Below, in pieces: positions 42,077-50,006 of a stretch of DNA of 64,000 bases. The first letter of the stretch is position 1; every line of letters begins with the position of its first letter. This DNA comes from Curtobacterium sp. MCJR17_055 (GTDB taxonomy: Bacteria > Actinomycetota > Actinomycetes > Actinomycetales > Microbacteriaceae). A program made the translations under genes and the position numbers. Below the pieces are notes generated by a model. It was given only the letters and a program-made list of their open reading frames with translations. It was not told the DNA's origin and did no database searches. The stretch is from the NCBI RefSeq assembly GCF_003224335.1, contig NZ_QKLF01000005.1:342175-406174 (forward strand), written 5' to 3'.

Positions 42077-44308
42077 ATGCCGTTGCTCGTCATGGCGAAC
42101 ATGCAGCAGAAGCTCGAGAAGGTTGTCCAGTTGAAGCTTTTCGCCTTCATGGCTAAATTGCAGACCGACGACACCCTGCCCGGGTTGCACATCGAGCCGA
42201 TCGTCAACTCTGCAGACCCGCGCGCCCGGACCGGTCGTGTCGACCAGAAGCTGCGGGCGGTGCTCTACAAGATCGAGGTGCCGTCCGGGCCGACGACCTA
42301 CGTCTGCGCGGGTGTGTACGAGCACGACGAGGGCACCGAGATCGCGAAGTCGCAGGTGCTTCGGGTCAACCCGGTCAACGGGGTGACAGAGCTGATCGCA
42401 GCGCCTGCACCGGCACCCGCTGCCCAGGCGGCCCAGTGGGTTCCTGAGCCGCCGACGTCGCAGAAGCCGTTCCTCGACCAGTTCGGGTACACGGCTGAAG
42501 ACCTAACCAGCTCGCTCGGCTTCGACCTCGAGACAGCCGAACGACTCCTCGCGTTCGCCGCCGAGGACGAACTCCTGGCCTTCGCGGAGTCGTTGCCGAA
42601 CCAGTGGCAGCAGAACGCGGCGCTCGGTCTCGCGGTCGGTGACTCGATCGAGGGGGTCAAGACCTCCCTCGGACTTGGTGACACGGAGCCGGACACAGCT
42701 GCTCCGGCGACGATGGACCGCCCCGCGGAGGTGACGCACAGCGGCTCTCCGGAGGAGACCGAGGCTTCGGAGCTGCTCGAATCACTCAAGCGCCCCGCGT
42801 CGCAGATGCAGTTCACGTTCGTCGATGATGATGAGGAACTTCGCCGGGTCATCGAGGGTGGCGACTTCGGAGCGTGGCGGGTGTTCCTGCACCCCGAACA
42901 GCGTGCCTACGCGACGCGCGCCTACAAAGGACCCTTCCGCTTGACCGGAGGTGCCGGCACGGGCAAGACGGTGGTCCTGCTGCACCGAGCTCGAGAACTC
43001 GCCGGGGACACGAACGCGCGGATCGTCCTCACCACGTTCACCAGGACCCTCGCCGGGATGCTCGACCGAGACCTCCGACGTCTCGATCCTCAGCTCGCTC
43101 GCGCATCGCAGCTCGGCGAGACCGGCATCCTCACCGCGGGGATCGACCAGCTCGCGCACGCCGTCCGGGACGCCGCAGATCCGGCCGGCTGGGAGCAGGC
43201 ATCGATCGACGCCATCGGGTGGGACGCCGGGCGTTCCACCTCCCTGGTCTCGAACGGCATCGGATGGGACGAGGCAATTTTCGACGCCAAGCCCGACCTT
43301 CCCGGTGAGCTGCGGTCGCCCGCTTTCCTGGAGAGCGAGTACCTCCAAGTCGTCCTACCGAACGGTGTGATCACACGGGCGGACTACTTCGCCGCCCGAC
43401 GCCCCGGCCGCGGGGTGGCTCTCGACCGGGCGAAGCGCGCTCAGGTGTGGTCCGTGATCGAACAGTTCCGGCGCAATGCGCGAGCCCATCGCCGGCTCTC
43501 GTGGGCAGAGCTCTCGTCCGTGGCTGCCGCATACCTCGACGCTTACCCCGAGGAGCGCCCCGCTGACCACGTCCTCGTCGATGAGGCCCAGGACCTGACG
43601 CCGAGCCACTGGACGATGCTCCGCGCGCTCGTCGGCGAGCACGGCAACGACCTGTTCGTCGCCGAGGACTCGCACCAGCGCATCTACGGGCAGCGGGTCG
43701 TACTGTCGCGTCTCGGCATCAAGATCGTGGGCAGGTCGCGGCGCCTCACCCTCAACTACCGGACGACGCAGCAGAACCTGCGGTACGCGCTCGGCGTGCT
43801 CGGAGGCGGCGAGTTCACGGACAGCGAGGGAAGCCCCCAGGACGAGCAGGGCTACCGGTCCGCGCGACTCGGACCCGACGTGCGCGTCCGGGGACATCAG
43901 ACGCCCGCGGCGCAGTACGACGCGCTGGCGCAACAGCTTGAGGACTGGAGAGCCGAGTCCAGCGACGTGGAGTCGATGGCGGTGCTCGTCCGGACGAAGA
44001 GCGCGACCGAGACCGTGGTTCAGCAGCTCGCCACGCGGGAGGTGCCCGCGACGGAGAAGTCCGCACGCGGCAAGGTCCGGGTGATGACGATGCACAGCGC
44101 CAAGGGCCTCGAGTTCTCCCGGGTCGTCCTGTTCGACGTTTCCGAGGGTGTCGTCCCGAACAAGCTGGCCCTGCAACATGCAGCGCCCGAAGAGCGAGGC
44201 GACGCCGAACTCAGGGAACGATCACTGCTGTACGTCGCCGCCAGCCGTGCTCGCGATGAGCTCGTCGTCAGCTGGCAAGGAGCGCCATCCCCGCTCCTTG
44301 CACGCTGA
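42077..44308 (+). CDS. UvrD-like SF1 helicase of the defence operon
   Basis: A 743-residue SF1 helicase. Motifs are LTGGAGTGKTVVLLHRAREL near 290, VLVDEAQDLTPSHW near 501, LTLNYRTTQQNLRYALG near 558, MTMHSAKGLEFSRVVLFD near 673 and LLYVAASRARDELVVSW near 717. The first 95 residues (KLFAFMAKLQTDDTLPGLHIEPI, DQKLRAVLYKIE, KSQVLRVNPVNGVTEL) form a domain seen before other helicases of this type and may have a RelE/ParE-like fold, which I infer weakly. Its ATG follows the preceding stop by one base, with GGAAGGA as ribosome site, so expression is coupled. This gene is not part of canonical DISARM. Confidence 0.87.
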   Translation: MPLLVMANMQQKLEKVVQLKLFAFMAKLQTDDTLPGLHIEPIVNSADPRARTGRVDQKLRAVLYKIEVPSGPTTYVCAGVYEHDEGTEIAKSQVLRVNPVNGVTELIAAPAPAPAAQAAQWVPEPPTSQKPFLDQFGYTAEDLTSSLGFDLETAERLLAFAAEDELLAFAESLPNQWQQNAALGLAVGDSIEGVKTSLGLGDTEPDTAAPATMDRPAEVTHSGSPEETEASELLESLKRPASQMQFTFVDDDEELRRVIEGGDFGAWRVFLHPEQRAYATRAYKGPFRLTGGAGTGKTVVLLHRARELAGDTNARIVLTTFTRTLAGMLDRDLRRLDPQLARASQLGETGILTAGIDQLAHAVRDAADPAGWEQASIDAIGWDAGRSTSLVSNGIGWDEAIFDAKPDLPGELRSPAFLESEYLQVVLPNGVITRADYFAARRPGRGVALDRAKRAQVWSVIEQFRRNARAHRRLSWAELSSVAAAYLDAYPEERPADHVLVDEAQDLTPSHWTMLRALVGEHGNDLFVAEDSHQRIYGQRVVLSRLGIKIVGRSRRLTLNYRTTQQNLRYALGVLGGGEFTDSEGSPQDEQGYRSARLGPDVRVRGHQTPAAQYDALAQQLEDWRAESSDVESMAVLVRTKSATETVVQQLATREVPATEKSARGKVRVMTMHSAKGLEFSRVVLFDVSEGVVPNKLALQHAAPEERGDAELRERSLLYVAASRARDELVVSWQGAPSPLLAR

Positions 44309-44324
44309 GCACCTCTTCGCCGTG

Positions 44325-45503
44325 ATGAATGAAGCCGCCCTCACGAAGATGGTCACAGCGCTCGTACCGACCATGGCGAGGAGCCTGGCCGAGCAGTTCA
44401 ACGTGTTTCGAGTGATGCACCACGGCACACACGAGAAGCAGTTGTCGAACGTGTTCGCCTGGCTCCTGAGGGTCGACGCCACGCACCACCTCGGGGACGC
44501 GTTTCAACGCATCCTGCTTGCCCGCATCAACTCGGCTCTGTCTCGTGGTGAGCAGCTGCCGCTCGCCGGATTCCGCGTGCTTCAAGAGGTCGACACGACG
44601 ACCGCTACCGATCCCGTTGAGGACATCGCCGACATCGTCCTGCTGCGCGACGACACAGCGGTGATGATCGAGAACTTCGAGTCATCCGACGGCCACGGGC
44701 ACGACTACGAGAGCTACCTTGCCTACGGCAGCGCGAACGGGCGACGGAGCGTCGTCGTGATGCTCTGCGCCCGTCGTGAACGCCAGCGCCTGTCGATGGG
44801 CTGGGAGGATGCCGTCGTCGTCACCTACGCCGAGGTACTCGATGACCTTCGGGCGCACCTCGATGCTGATCGCAGGTGGCGTGGCGCGAACCCCCGCCAG
44901 GACGTGTTCATCAACGAGCTCATCGATCAATTCGTGGAGGGACCGCAGGCGATGACAGTGCAGGAACAGTTGGAGTTCATCAAGACGATGTGCGAGACCG
45001 GCGAGTCCGCTCGGTACGGGCGGCGCCCCGTCGCGTCAATCGCGGAGGACTTCGCGGCGCAGATCGCCCTGCACGCTCAGCGGCAGTTCGAGGACAGCCG
45101 TAGCACCCTCGGCTCGGTGAAACGCACCTTGCGCCAGCACGCGGTGCGCGTGGTCCGTCCCCGGGTGAACGAGCTCCTCGGTGCTGACACGGTCCACTCC
45201 GTGTCGGCGAACTTCCAAGGGCAGTGGGAGTGGTGTTCGACACTCGTGACACCGAGAAGTAAGCCGAACATCTTCCTGGAGTTCGGGCCGACCGCCGTGA
45301 CGGAGAACGAACGAGCCCCAGAGCCCGTGAGCGAGCCCGACTACTCGAAGGTGTTCGTCACGCGGCAAGCAGGAGCGGGGATCGACCGCATCGTGCAGAC
45401 GGACGTGACCCTGGAAGAGGTCCTCGCGGGGCTAGCCGACGACGACCAACGCCTGGTCGACGTCGTCGCCATCCTCATCCGTGATCATCCGACCCTGTCC
45501 TGA
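44325..45503 (+). CDS. PD-(D/E)XK-like protein, last gene of the defence operon
   Basis: This 392-residue protein has the layout of a PD-(D/E)XK nuclease-like family: HEKQLSNVFAWLLRVDATHHLGDAFQRILL near 27-56, then DIADIVLLRDDTAVMIENFESSDGHGHDYESYLAYG near 98-131. In active relatives the strand ends in E-N-K; here the lysine position is Phe (IENF), so catalysis may use another residue or be lost. A His-rich SDGHGHDY motif replaces it. It begins 16 bases after the UvrD-like gene; ATG at 44325 chosen. Its stop codon touches the stop of convergent mcrC. The function may be nuclease, or a recognition subunit. Confidence 0.6.
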   Translation: MNEAALTKMVTALVPTMARSLAEQFNVFRVMHHGTHEKQLSNVFAWLLRVDATHHLGDAFQRILLARINSALSRGEQLPLAGFRVLQEVDTTTATDPVEDIADIVLLRDDTAVMIENFESSDGHGHDYESYLAYGSANGRRSVVVMLCARRERQRLSMGWEDAVVVTYAEVLDDLRAHLDADRRWRGANPRQDVFINELIDQFVEGPQAMTVQEQLEFIKTMCETGESARYGRRPVASIAEDFAAQIALHAQRQFEDSRSTLGSVKRTLRQHAVRVVRPRVNELLGADTVHSVSANFQGQWEWCSTLVTPRSKPNIFLEFGPTAVTENERAPEPVSEPDYSKVFVTRQAGAGIDRIVQTDVTLEEVLAGLADDDQRLVDVVAILIRDHPTLS

Positions 45504-46685
45504 TCACCGAGCTTGTACTCTCCGCGCGAACACCGACGACAACTGACGGGTGATGTGAACGACTGACTGATCGAGGTCGAGCGCGTGTTGTCGCACTTCC
45601 GGTCCGTTGATGACGGCGACGCGACGCGGCTCGTCCTCGCCCGCCGCGTACAGGAGGTGACCCCGTGACAACCCGAACCTCCGGCAGTACGCCGCCATCT
45701 GGTACAGATCAGCGTTCGGGTACTGCCCGTGCTTCTCCACCTTGTACTTCACGTCGATGCACGCCCGCACCTCGCCATCGACCACCCACACGAGGTCCGG
45801 CGCGATCTTCACCGTCCCCTCGACATCGAGCGTCGACTGGTACTGCGACACGAGCACTCCCCCGTACGGCTTGAACGCCTCGCGGAGCGCAGCCGACACG
45901 AAGTCCTCGAACACCGACCACATCTCGACGAGGAACCCGGAGGCGACGACCGAACCGGCCCGCTGCTCGATCGACGACCCGGACAGCACGAGCGAGGCCA
46001 ACGCCAGCGCCGACGAGTACCGCTGGTTCCGCCGATCCGGCCGGACGACTGGTACCGGAGCACCGACCGGGATCAGGGACACCCCGTCGAGCACCCGGAC
46101 GATCCGCTGCAACGCCCCGAGGGCGTCGGCCGGCACCCCGGGCAGCCGGAGGAGCCGAGTAGCAGCGGTCAGCAGCACCTGGTTTTCCGCGATGTCCTCG
46201 ACGTAGTCGTCGAACGACACCTCGACCGGCAGCGGCTGCCCACCCCGCTGCGTCAGCTGGTCGCCGATCCGCCACCGCCCACGCACGAGTGGCAGCGCGT
46301 CCTCCCGCGTGACATACCCGCGGAGCGGCCCGCCTGCGAGCGCCCGTGAGGCCTGCCGCACGAGCGCGTGGGCGAGTGCCGGCACGAGGTCCTCGTCCTC
46401 CTCGAACCCGAAGTCGTCCTCGGTCCAGATCGCGCTCCCGGCACGCGCGTAGCCGAGCATCGCAAACAGGCGTCGGACGGGCGTCTTCGGCTTGAGCCAC
46501 ACGGTGTGCCCCGCGATCCGCACGACGCCCACCTTCCGGACACCGCTGACGCGGTACTCGTCGGCGCCCAGCGTCGGCGCGACCGACGCGATGTTCGCGG
46601 CGGCGAGCCCGACGGCCACCGCCCGCGGGAGCCGGTGCACGACCGGCTGGTCCGCCTCCCGCAACTCAATCGTCGACGAAAGCAC
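45504..46685 (-). CDS. mcrC: McrC-family restriction nuclease subunit
   Basis: The 393-residue protein matches McrC. It has the conserved middle YVEDIAENQVLLTAATRLLRLPG near 156 and a C-terminal PD-(D/E)XK nuclease: KIAPDLVWVVDGEVRACIDVKYKV near 285-308 supplies the Asp, Asp and Lys of the active site. QMAAYCRRFG follows. With McrB it would cut DNA with modified bases. It starts at a GTG inside the end of mcrB (20-base overlap), so the two are translated together. McrBC acts on methylated DNA, so it must not recognise the marks made by the methyltransferase encoded next door. Confidence 0.92.
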   Translation of the reverse strand: MLSSTIELREADQPVVHRLPRAVAVGLAAANIASVAPTLGADEYRVSGVRKVGVVRIAGHTVWLKPKTPVRRLFAMLGYARAGSAIWTEDDFGFEEDEDLVPALAHALVRQASRALAGGPLRGYVTREDALPLVRGRWRIGDQLTQRGGQPLPVEVSFDDYVEDIAENQVLLTAATRLLRLPGVPADALGALQRIVRVLDGVSLIPVGAPVPVVRPDRRNQRYSSALALASLVLSGSSIEQRAGSVVASGFLVEMWSVFEDFVSAALREAFKPYGGVLVSQYQSTLDVEGTVKIAPDLVWVVDGEVRACIDVKYKVEKHGQYPNADLYQMAAYCRRFGLSRGHLLYAAGEDEPRRVAVINGPEVRQHALDLDQSVVHITRQLSSVFARRVQAR

Positions 46686-48783
46686 CTTCGGCCCCGTCGG
46701 ACACGGAGGGCGTCGCCTGGCGACGCAGCGTCGTCAGGCCGTACCGCGCCTCCAGGTCAACGCCTTCCCCGTAGTGGTGCTCCGCCAGGAGCGGCAGGAT
46801 CTCGTACCGCCACACGTCCTGCAGGCCGGTCCCGGCCAGGTCTCGCATCAGGAAGGACGGGCCCACCTTCGCATCGTGGTCCTGGATCTGCGCGTTGAGT
46901 CGCGTCAGCAGGTCCGCACGGTCGTCCTGGAGGCCCTGGGTCACCACCCAGCGCGACAACACGTCCTGCACGGGCTCGCGTTCCGGGTGCAACTCGACGA
47001 ACGCGAATCGGCGCCGCATCGCGGCGTCGAGCATCGCGATCGAGCGGTCGGCGGTGTTCATAGTGCCGATGACGAAGATGTTGCTCGGCAGGGTGAACGG
47101 CTCATCGCTGTAGAGCAGCGAGATCTCGCTGTCCCGGTACTCCAGCAGGAAGTACAGCTCACCGAACACCTTCGCTATGTTGCCGCGGTTGATCTCATCG
47201 ATGACCAGGAAGTAGTTCGCCTCAGGGTTGGCCGCAGCCGCGTCGGCAAGCCGCCGAAGCGGACCCTTCCGGAGGGTGAAGGCGAGGTTGCCGCTGTCGT
47301 CATTGGCGACGGGGCGGAAGCCCTCGAAGAAGTCCTCGTACGAGTACGTCGGGTGGAACTGCACGATGGTGGTCTCGCCGTCGGTGCCGTCCGTCACGTG
47401 CTTCGACAGCGCTTGCGCGAGGAACGTCTTGCCCGTGCCGGGAGGTCCGTAGAGAATGACCTGCTTGCGGCGCTCGACGAGGTCGAGGGTCTCTTGCAGC
47501 CACAACTCGGGCATGTGCAATCGGCTGGCCATCGTCGATGTCACGGACGGGAACGGATCGCGCGGCTCCGAGCGCGGCGCAGGAATCGGCGCAGGCGGAA
47601 CGATGTGCTCCTCAGGCTGTTTGACGGGTGCCAGCGGCTGCCATCGGCCGAGTAGAGGCTCGACGTAGAAGAGTGCTGGCCCGTTCGCCTTCTGTTGTAG
47701 GGCGATGGTCACCTGCTGGAATGCGGCGTCGGGATCGTCATCGGCTTGCCCCTCGATCTCTCCGACGAAGGCCGTGGTGATCGCTCTCCGCGCATCGGCG
47801 GAGATAACCTCTCCGAAGACGCCGGGGTGCACGAGGTAGAGCAACTCATTCCGTTGCGTCGGGAAGCTCTTGTCCGGCAACGTGTCAACGAAGTCGCGCC
47901 ATGCCCACGGATCGTCGAGGGCATGACTGCGGTCCTCGTCGGACAAGGACGCCCAACGGAGGGCGCAGTTCACGACGAACGACATGGCTCGGAAGAGCTG
48001 GACCGACATCGCGGTTCCAGGGTTGAAGGACCAGGCACGGAAGGCGTCTTCGATCTCGGACGGGATCGTAACGGGGTGTGTCATCGTCTCGAGCAGGAGG
48101 GTGACCCGTTGCCGCTTCTTGCGTTCCCCTGGGTTCTGAAGTGGGAGGACCTGCCAGCAGATCAGTTCCGCCATCAGGAGTTTCGCGTCGTCCGAGGCAC
48201 CCTCGAACTGCCCGACGAGCTTCGCGCCGAAGTCGTCCCCAGCGATGTCCGGTTGACCGATGAACCGGGCGACGACCTCCGCTACCACCTCCGAACGCCA
48301 GACCTGACGGCCCGGAGCGAACACCGAGTCCATCATGCGGAGGCCACGTTCGACGAAGAGTTGGCCTGTCGTCCTGACGGTCTCTGCACGCGCGTCGGGC
48401 GGCACGATCTCTGACTGGAGTCGGGCTTGGCGGTCTTCGCGGAGCGTGCGCTGGAAGGTGCGTTGCCGTTCGTTGAGCTCGTCGCGGAAGCGCTCGAACG
48501 GAACGTCGTCACCCGACGCACGCCGGCCCTGATCCGTGAGGTGCCACTCTCCGCGGACGGGCTTCGTCAGGTACCCGGCTTGCACAAGACCGGCGGACCC
48601 CCAGAAGAAGTCGGACTCGCCCTGTGGCTTCCCCTTCTGGTTCGCGTCGAGCTCCACGCCCTCCAGCGGTACTCGGGCACGAGCGGCTTCCCACACGTCG
48701 ATGCGGCTTCCGATTCCACCGTGCTCGTCGAGGACACGAAGGGCCTCTCGGAGCCGATTGATCCGGTTCTCGGAACGGCTCAT
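46666..48783 (-). CDS. mcrB: McrB-family AAA+ GTPase
   Basis: This 705-residue protein has a winged-helix-like N-terminus (INRLREALRVLDEHGGIGSR), a long variable middle that should recognise DNA, and an AAA+ motor of the McrB type. The motor has ILYGPPGTGKTFLA near 442, FHPTYSYEDFFEGFRP near 475, FLVIDEINRGNIAKVFGELYFLLE near 521, and the signature MNTADRSIAMLDAAMRRRF near 574. McrB hydrolyses GTP, moves along DNA and activates McrC. The ATG at 48783 follows GCAGGAGA. The N-terminal part differs from the E. coli DUF3578 domain, so its target base cannot be predicted. The pair is transcribed towards the five-gene operon. Confidence 0.92.
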   Translation of the reverse strand: MSRSENRINRLREALRVLDEHGGIGSRIDVWEAARARVPLEGVELDANQKGKPQGESDFFWGSAGLVQAGYLTKPVRGEWHLTDQGRRASGDDVPFERFRDELNERQRTFQRTLREDRQARLQSEIVPPDARAETVRTTGQLFVERGLRMMDSVFAPGRQVWRSEVVAEVVARFIGQPDIAGDDFGAKLVGQFEGASDDAKLLMAELICWQVLPLQNPGERKKRQRVTLLLETMTHPVTIPSEIEDAFRAWSFNPGTAMSVQLFRAMSFVVNCALRWASLSDEDRSHALDDPWAWRDFVDTLPDKSFPTQRNELLYLVHPGVFGEVISADARRAITTAFVGEIEGQADDDPDAAFQQVTIALQQKANGPALFYVEPLLGRWQPLAPVKQPEEHIVPPAPIPAPRSEPRDPFPSVTSTMASRLHMPELWLQETLDLVERRKQVILYGPPGTGKTFLAQALSKHVTDGTDGETTIVQFHPTYSYEDFFEGFRPVANDDSGNLAFTLRKGPLRRLADAAAANPEANYFLVIDEINRGNIAKVFGELYFLLEYRDSEISLLYSDEPFTLPSNIFVIGTMNTADRSIAMLDAAMRRRFAFVELHPEREPVQDVLSRWVVTQGLQDDRADLLTRLNAQIQDHDAKVGPSFLMRDLAGTGLQDVWRYEILPLLAEHHYGEGVDLEARYGLTTLRRQATPSVSDGAEGAFVDD

Positions 48784-49007
48784 GCTGTTCTCCTGCGTCT
48801 CGCGGCCAGCGGACCGACTGGGTGGTCCGGGAGGCGTCTCCCCGCGCGGGGTTCTGCCTTGACCATCGGTCACGTTACTTGGGAACCGGGCGACTCGAGC
48901 AGAACACCCTCGACCATGGACCAGGGATGGGACAACCGGCTGTGGGCTGTCGCTCGTTCGGACTAGTTTGCTTCCCACCACTCGCCTGGCACGACGGAGG
49001 AACGTCA

Positions 49008-50006
49008 ATGGTGGAACCGCGCAACCCGGAGACCGTCAAGAACGGCATCGCCAAGACCTTGGGCAGCGTCAGTAGGGCTGCGCGCGACACCTCTGCGCTG
49101 CTGGTCGACCGGGCATCCGAGGCGAAAGACAAGACGGTCCGAGCCGTCGGAGAGCTCGCCGCGCGCGATGACAACGAGGCCTCCTACGAGCAAGCAATTG
49201 TCGCCTACAACGCTGCGTTCACCGCGATGAACGACTCCGGCCTCTCGCTCCTCCGTCAACGGGAACGGTCGTCGGACATCCTGGAACTCGTGGAACTGCT
49301 GATCAACAGCATCGCGAACACCCCCAAGAACTTCGCCACTGCCTTCGAGGCCGTCGAGCTCCAGCGAACCGCGTTCCTCGACGCAGAGGAGTTCGCTCGC
49401 CGGGATCTCGCTGCTGCGCGAGCGTCAGCTGCAGGTGCCGGCGCTGGCCTGACCGCCGGCGCGGCCGTGGCCAGTCTTGCGCCGACGGCAGCCATGTGGA
49501 TCGCGACGACCTTCGGTGCCGCCTCCACCGGTACAGCAATCTCCACTCTGTCCGGTGCTGCGGCGTCGAGCGCCTCGCTCGCGTGGCTCGGCGGCGGAGC
49601 AGTGGCGATCGGCGGCGGTGGGACTGCTGCCGGCAGCGCGCTCCTCGCCCTCGCAGGTCCGATCGGTTGGACGGTCGCGGGCGCGGCGCTCCTGACGTCG
49701 GTCGTGCTGTTCACGAAGAAGAAGCACGACAACCGCGAGGCGAGGCAGAAGGCCCTCACTGCGGTCAAGGAGAACACCGCGGCGGTGGCGCGGCTTCGGG
49801 CCAGGATCGAGCACCTGCTCGAGCGCTCCGTCTCCGTGCGCGAACTGCTCCGGAGCCGCTACGCGGAGTCGCAGGCGTTGTTCGCGCAGGACTTCCTCGA
49901 ACTGTCGACGGCCGACCGGACGCGGCTGGCAGCGCTCGTCAACACAGCAATGGCATGCGCAGCCCTCCTGAGCGAACGCGTCATCGGCGAGGACGTCGAT
50001 GTCTGA
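49008..50006 (+). CDS. Gly/Ala-rich membrane protein of unknown function
   Basis: A 332-residue protein. Residues 1-137 are helical and charged. Residues 138-239 form long hydrophobic Gly/Ala/Ser-rich segments with several GxxxG-like spacings and a Gly-rich turn (AWLGGGAVAIGGGGTAAG), ending at a basic stop-transfer stretch FTKKKHDNREAR. The C-terminal 95 residues are again helical. Such hairpins occur in pore-forming or membrane-bound effector proteins, but no known family is recognised. It begins after a perfect GGAGGA ribosome site and overlaps the next gene by eight bases. It is divergent from mcrB, with 224 bases between. Confidence 0.7.
   Translation: MVEPRNPETVKNGIAKTLGSVSRAARDTSALLVDRASEAKDKTVRAVGELAARDDNEASYEQAIVAYNAAFTAMNDSGLSLLRQRERSSDILELVELLINSIANTPKNFATAFEAVELQRTAFLDAEEFARRDLAAARASAAGAGAGLTAGAAVASLAPTAAMWIATTFGAASTGTAISTLSGAAASSASLAWLGGGAVAIGGGGTAAGSALLALAGPIGWTVAGAALLTSVVLFTKKKHDNREARQKALTAVKENTAAVARLRARIEHLLERSVSVRELLRSRYAESQALFAQDFLELSTADRTRLAALVNTAMACAALLSERVIGEDVDV

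Noticed and set aside
40246..42207. 653-residue minus-strand open frame
   Set aside because: It is antisense to the giant DUF1998 helicase, which has clear motifs throughout. Long antisense frames are common in GC-rich DNA.
28031..45503. Calling the operon canonical DISARM or Druantia
   Set aside because: drmC is missing and drmA/drmB are not separate genes, while Druantia lacks this methyltransferase and SNF2 set. Only a resemblance is claimed.
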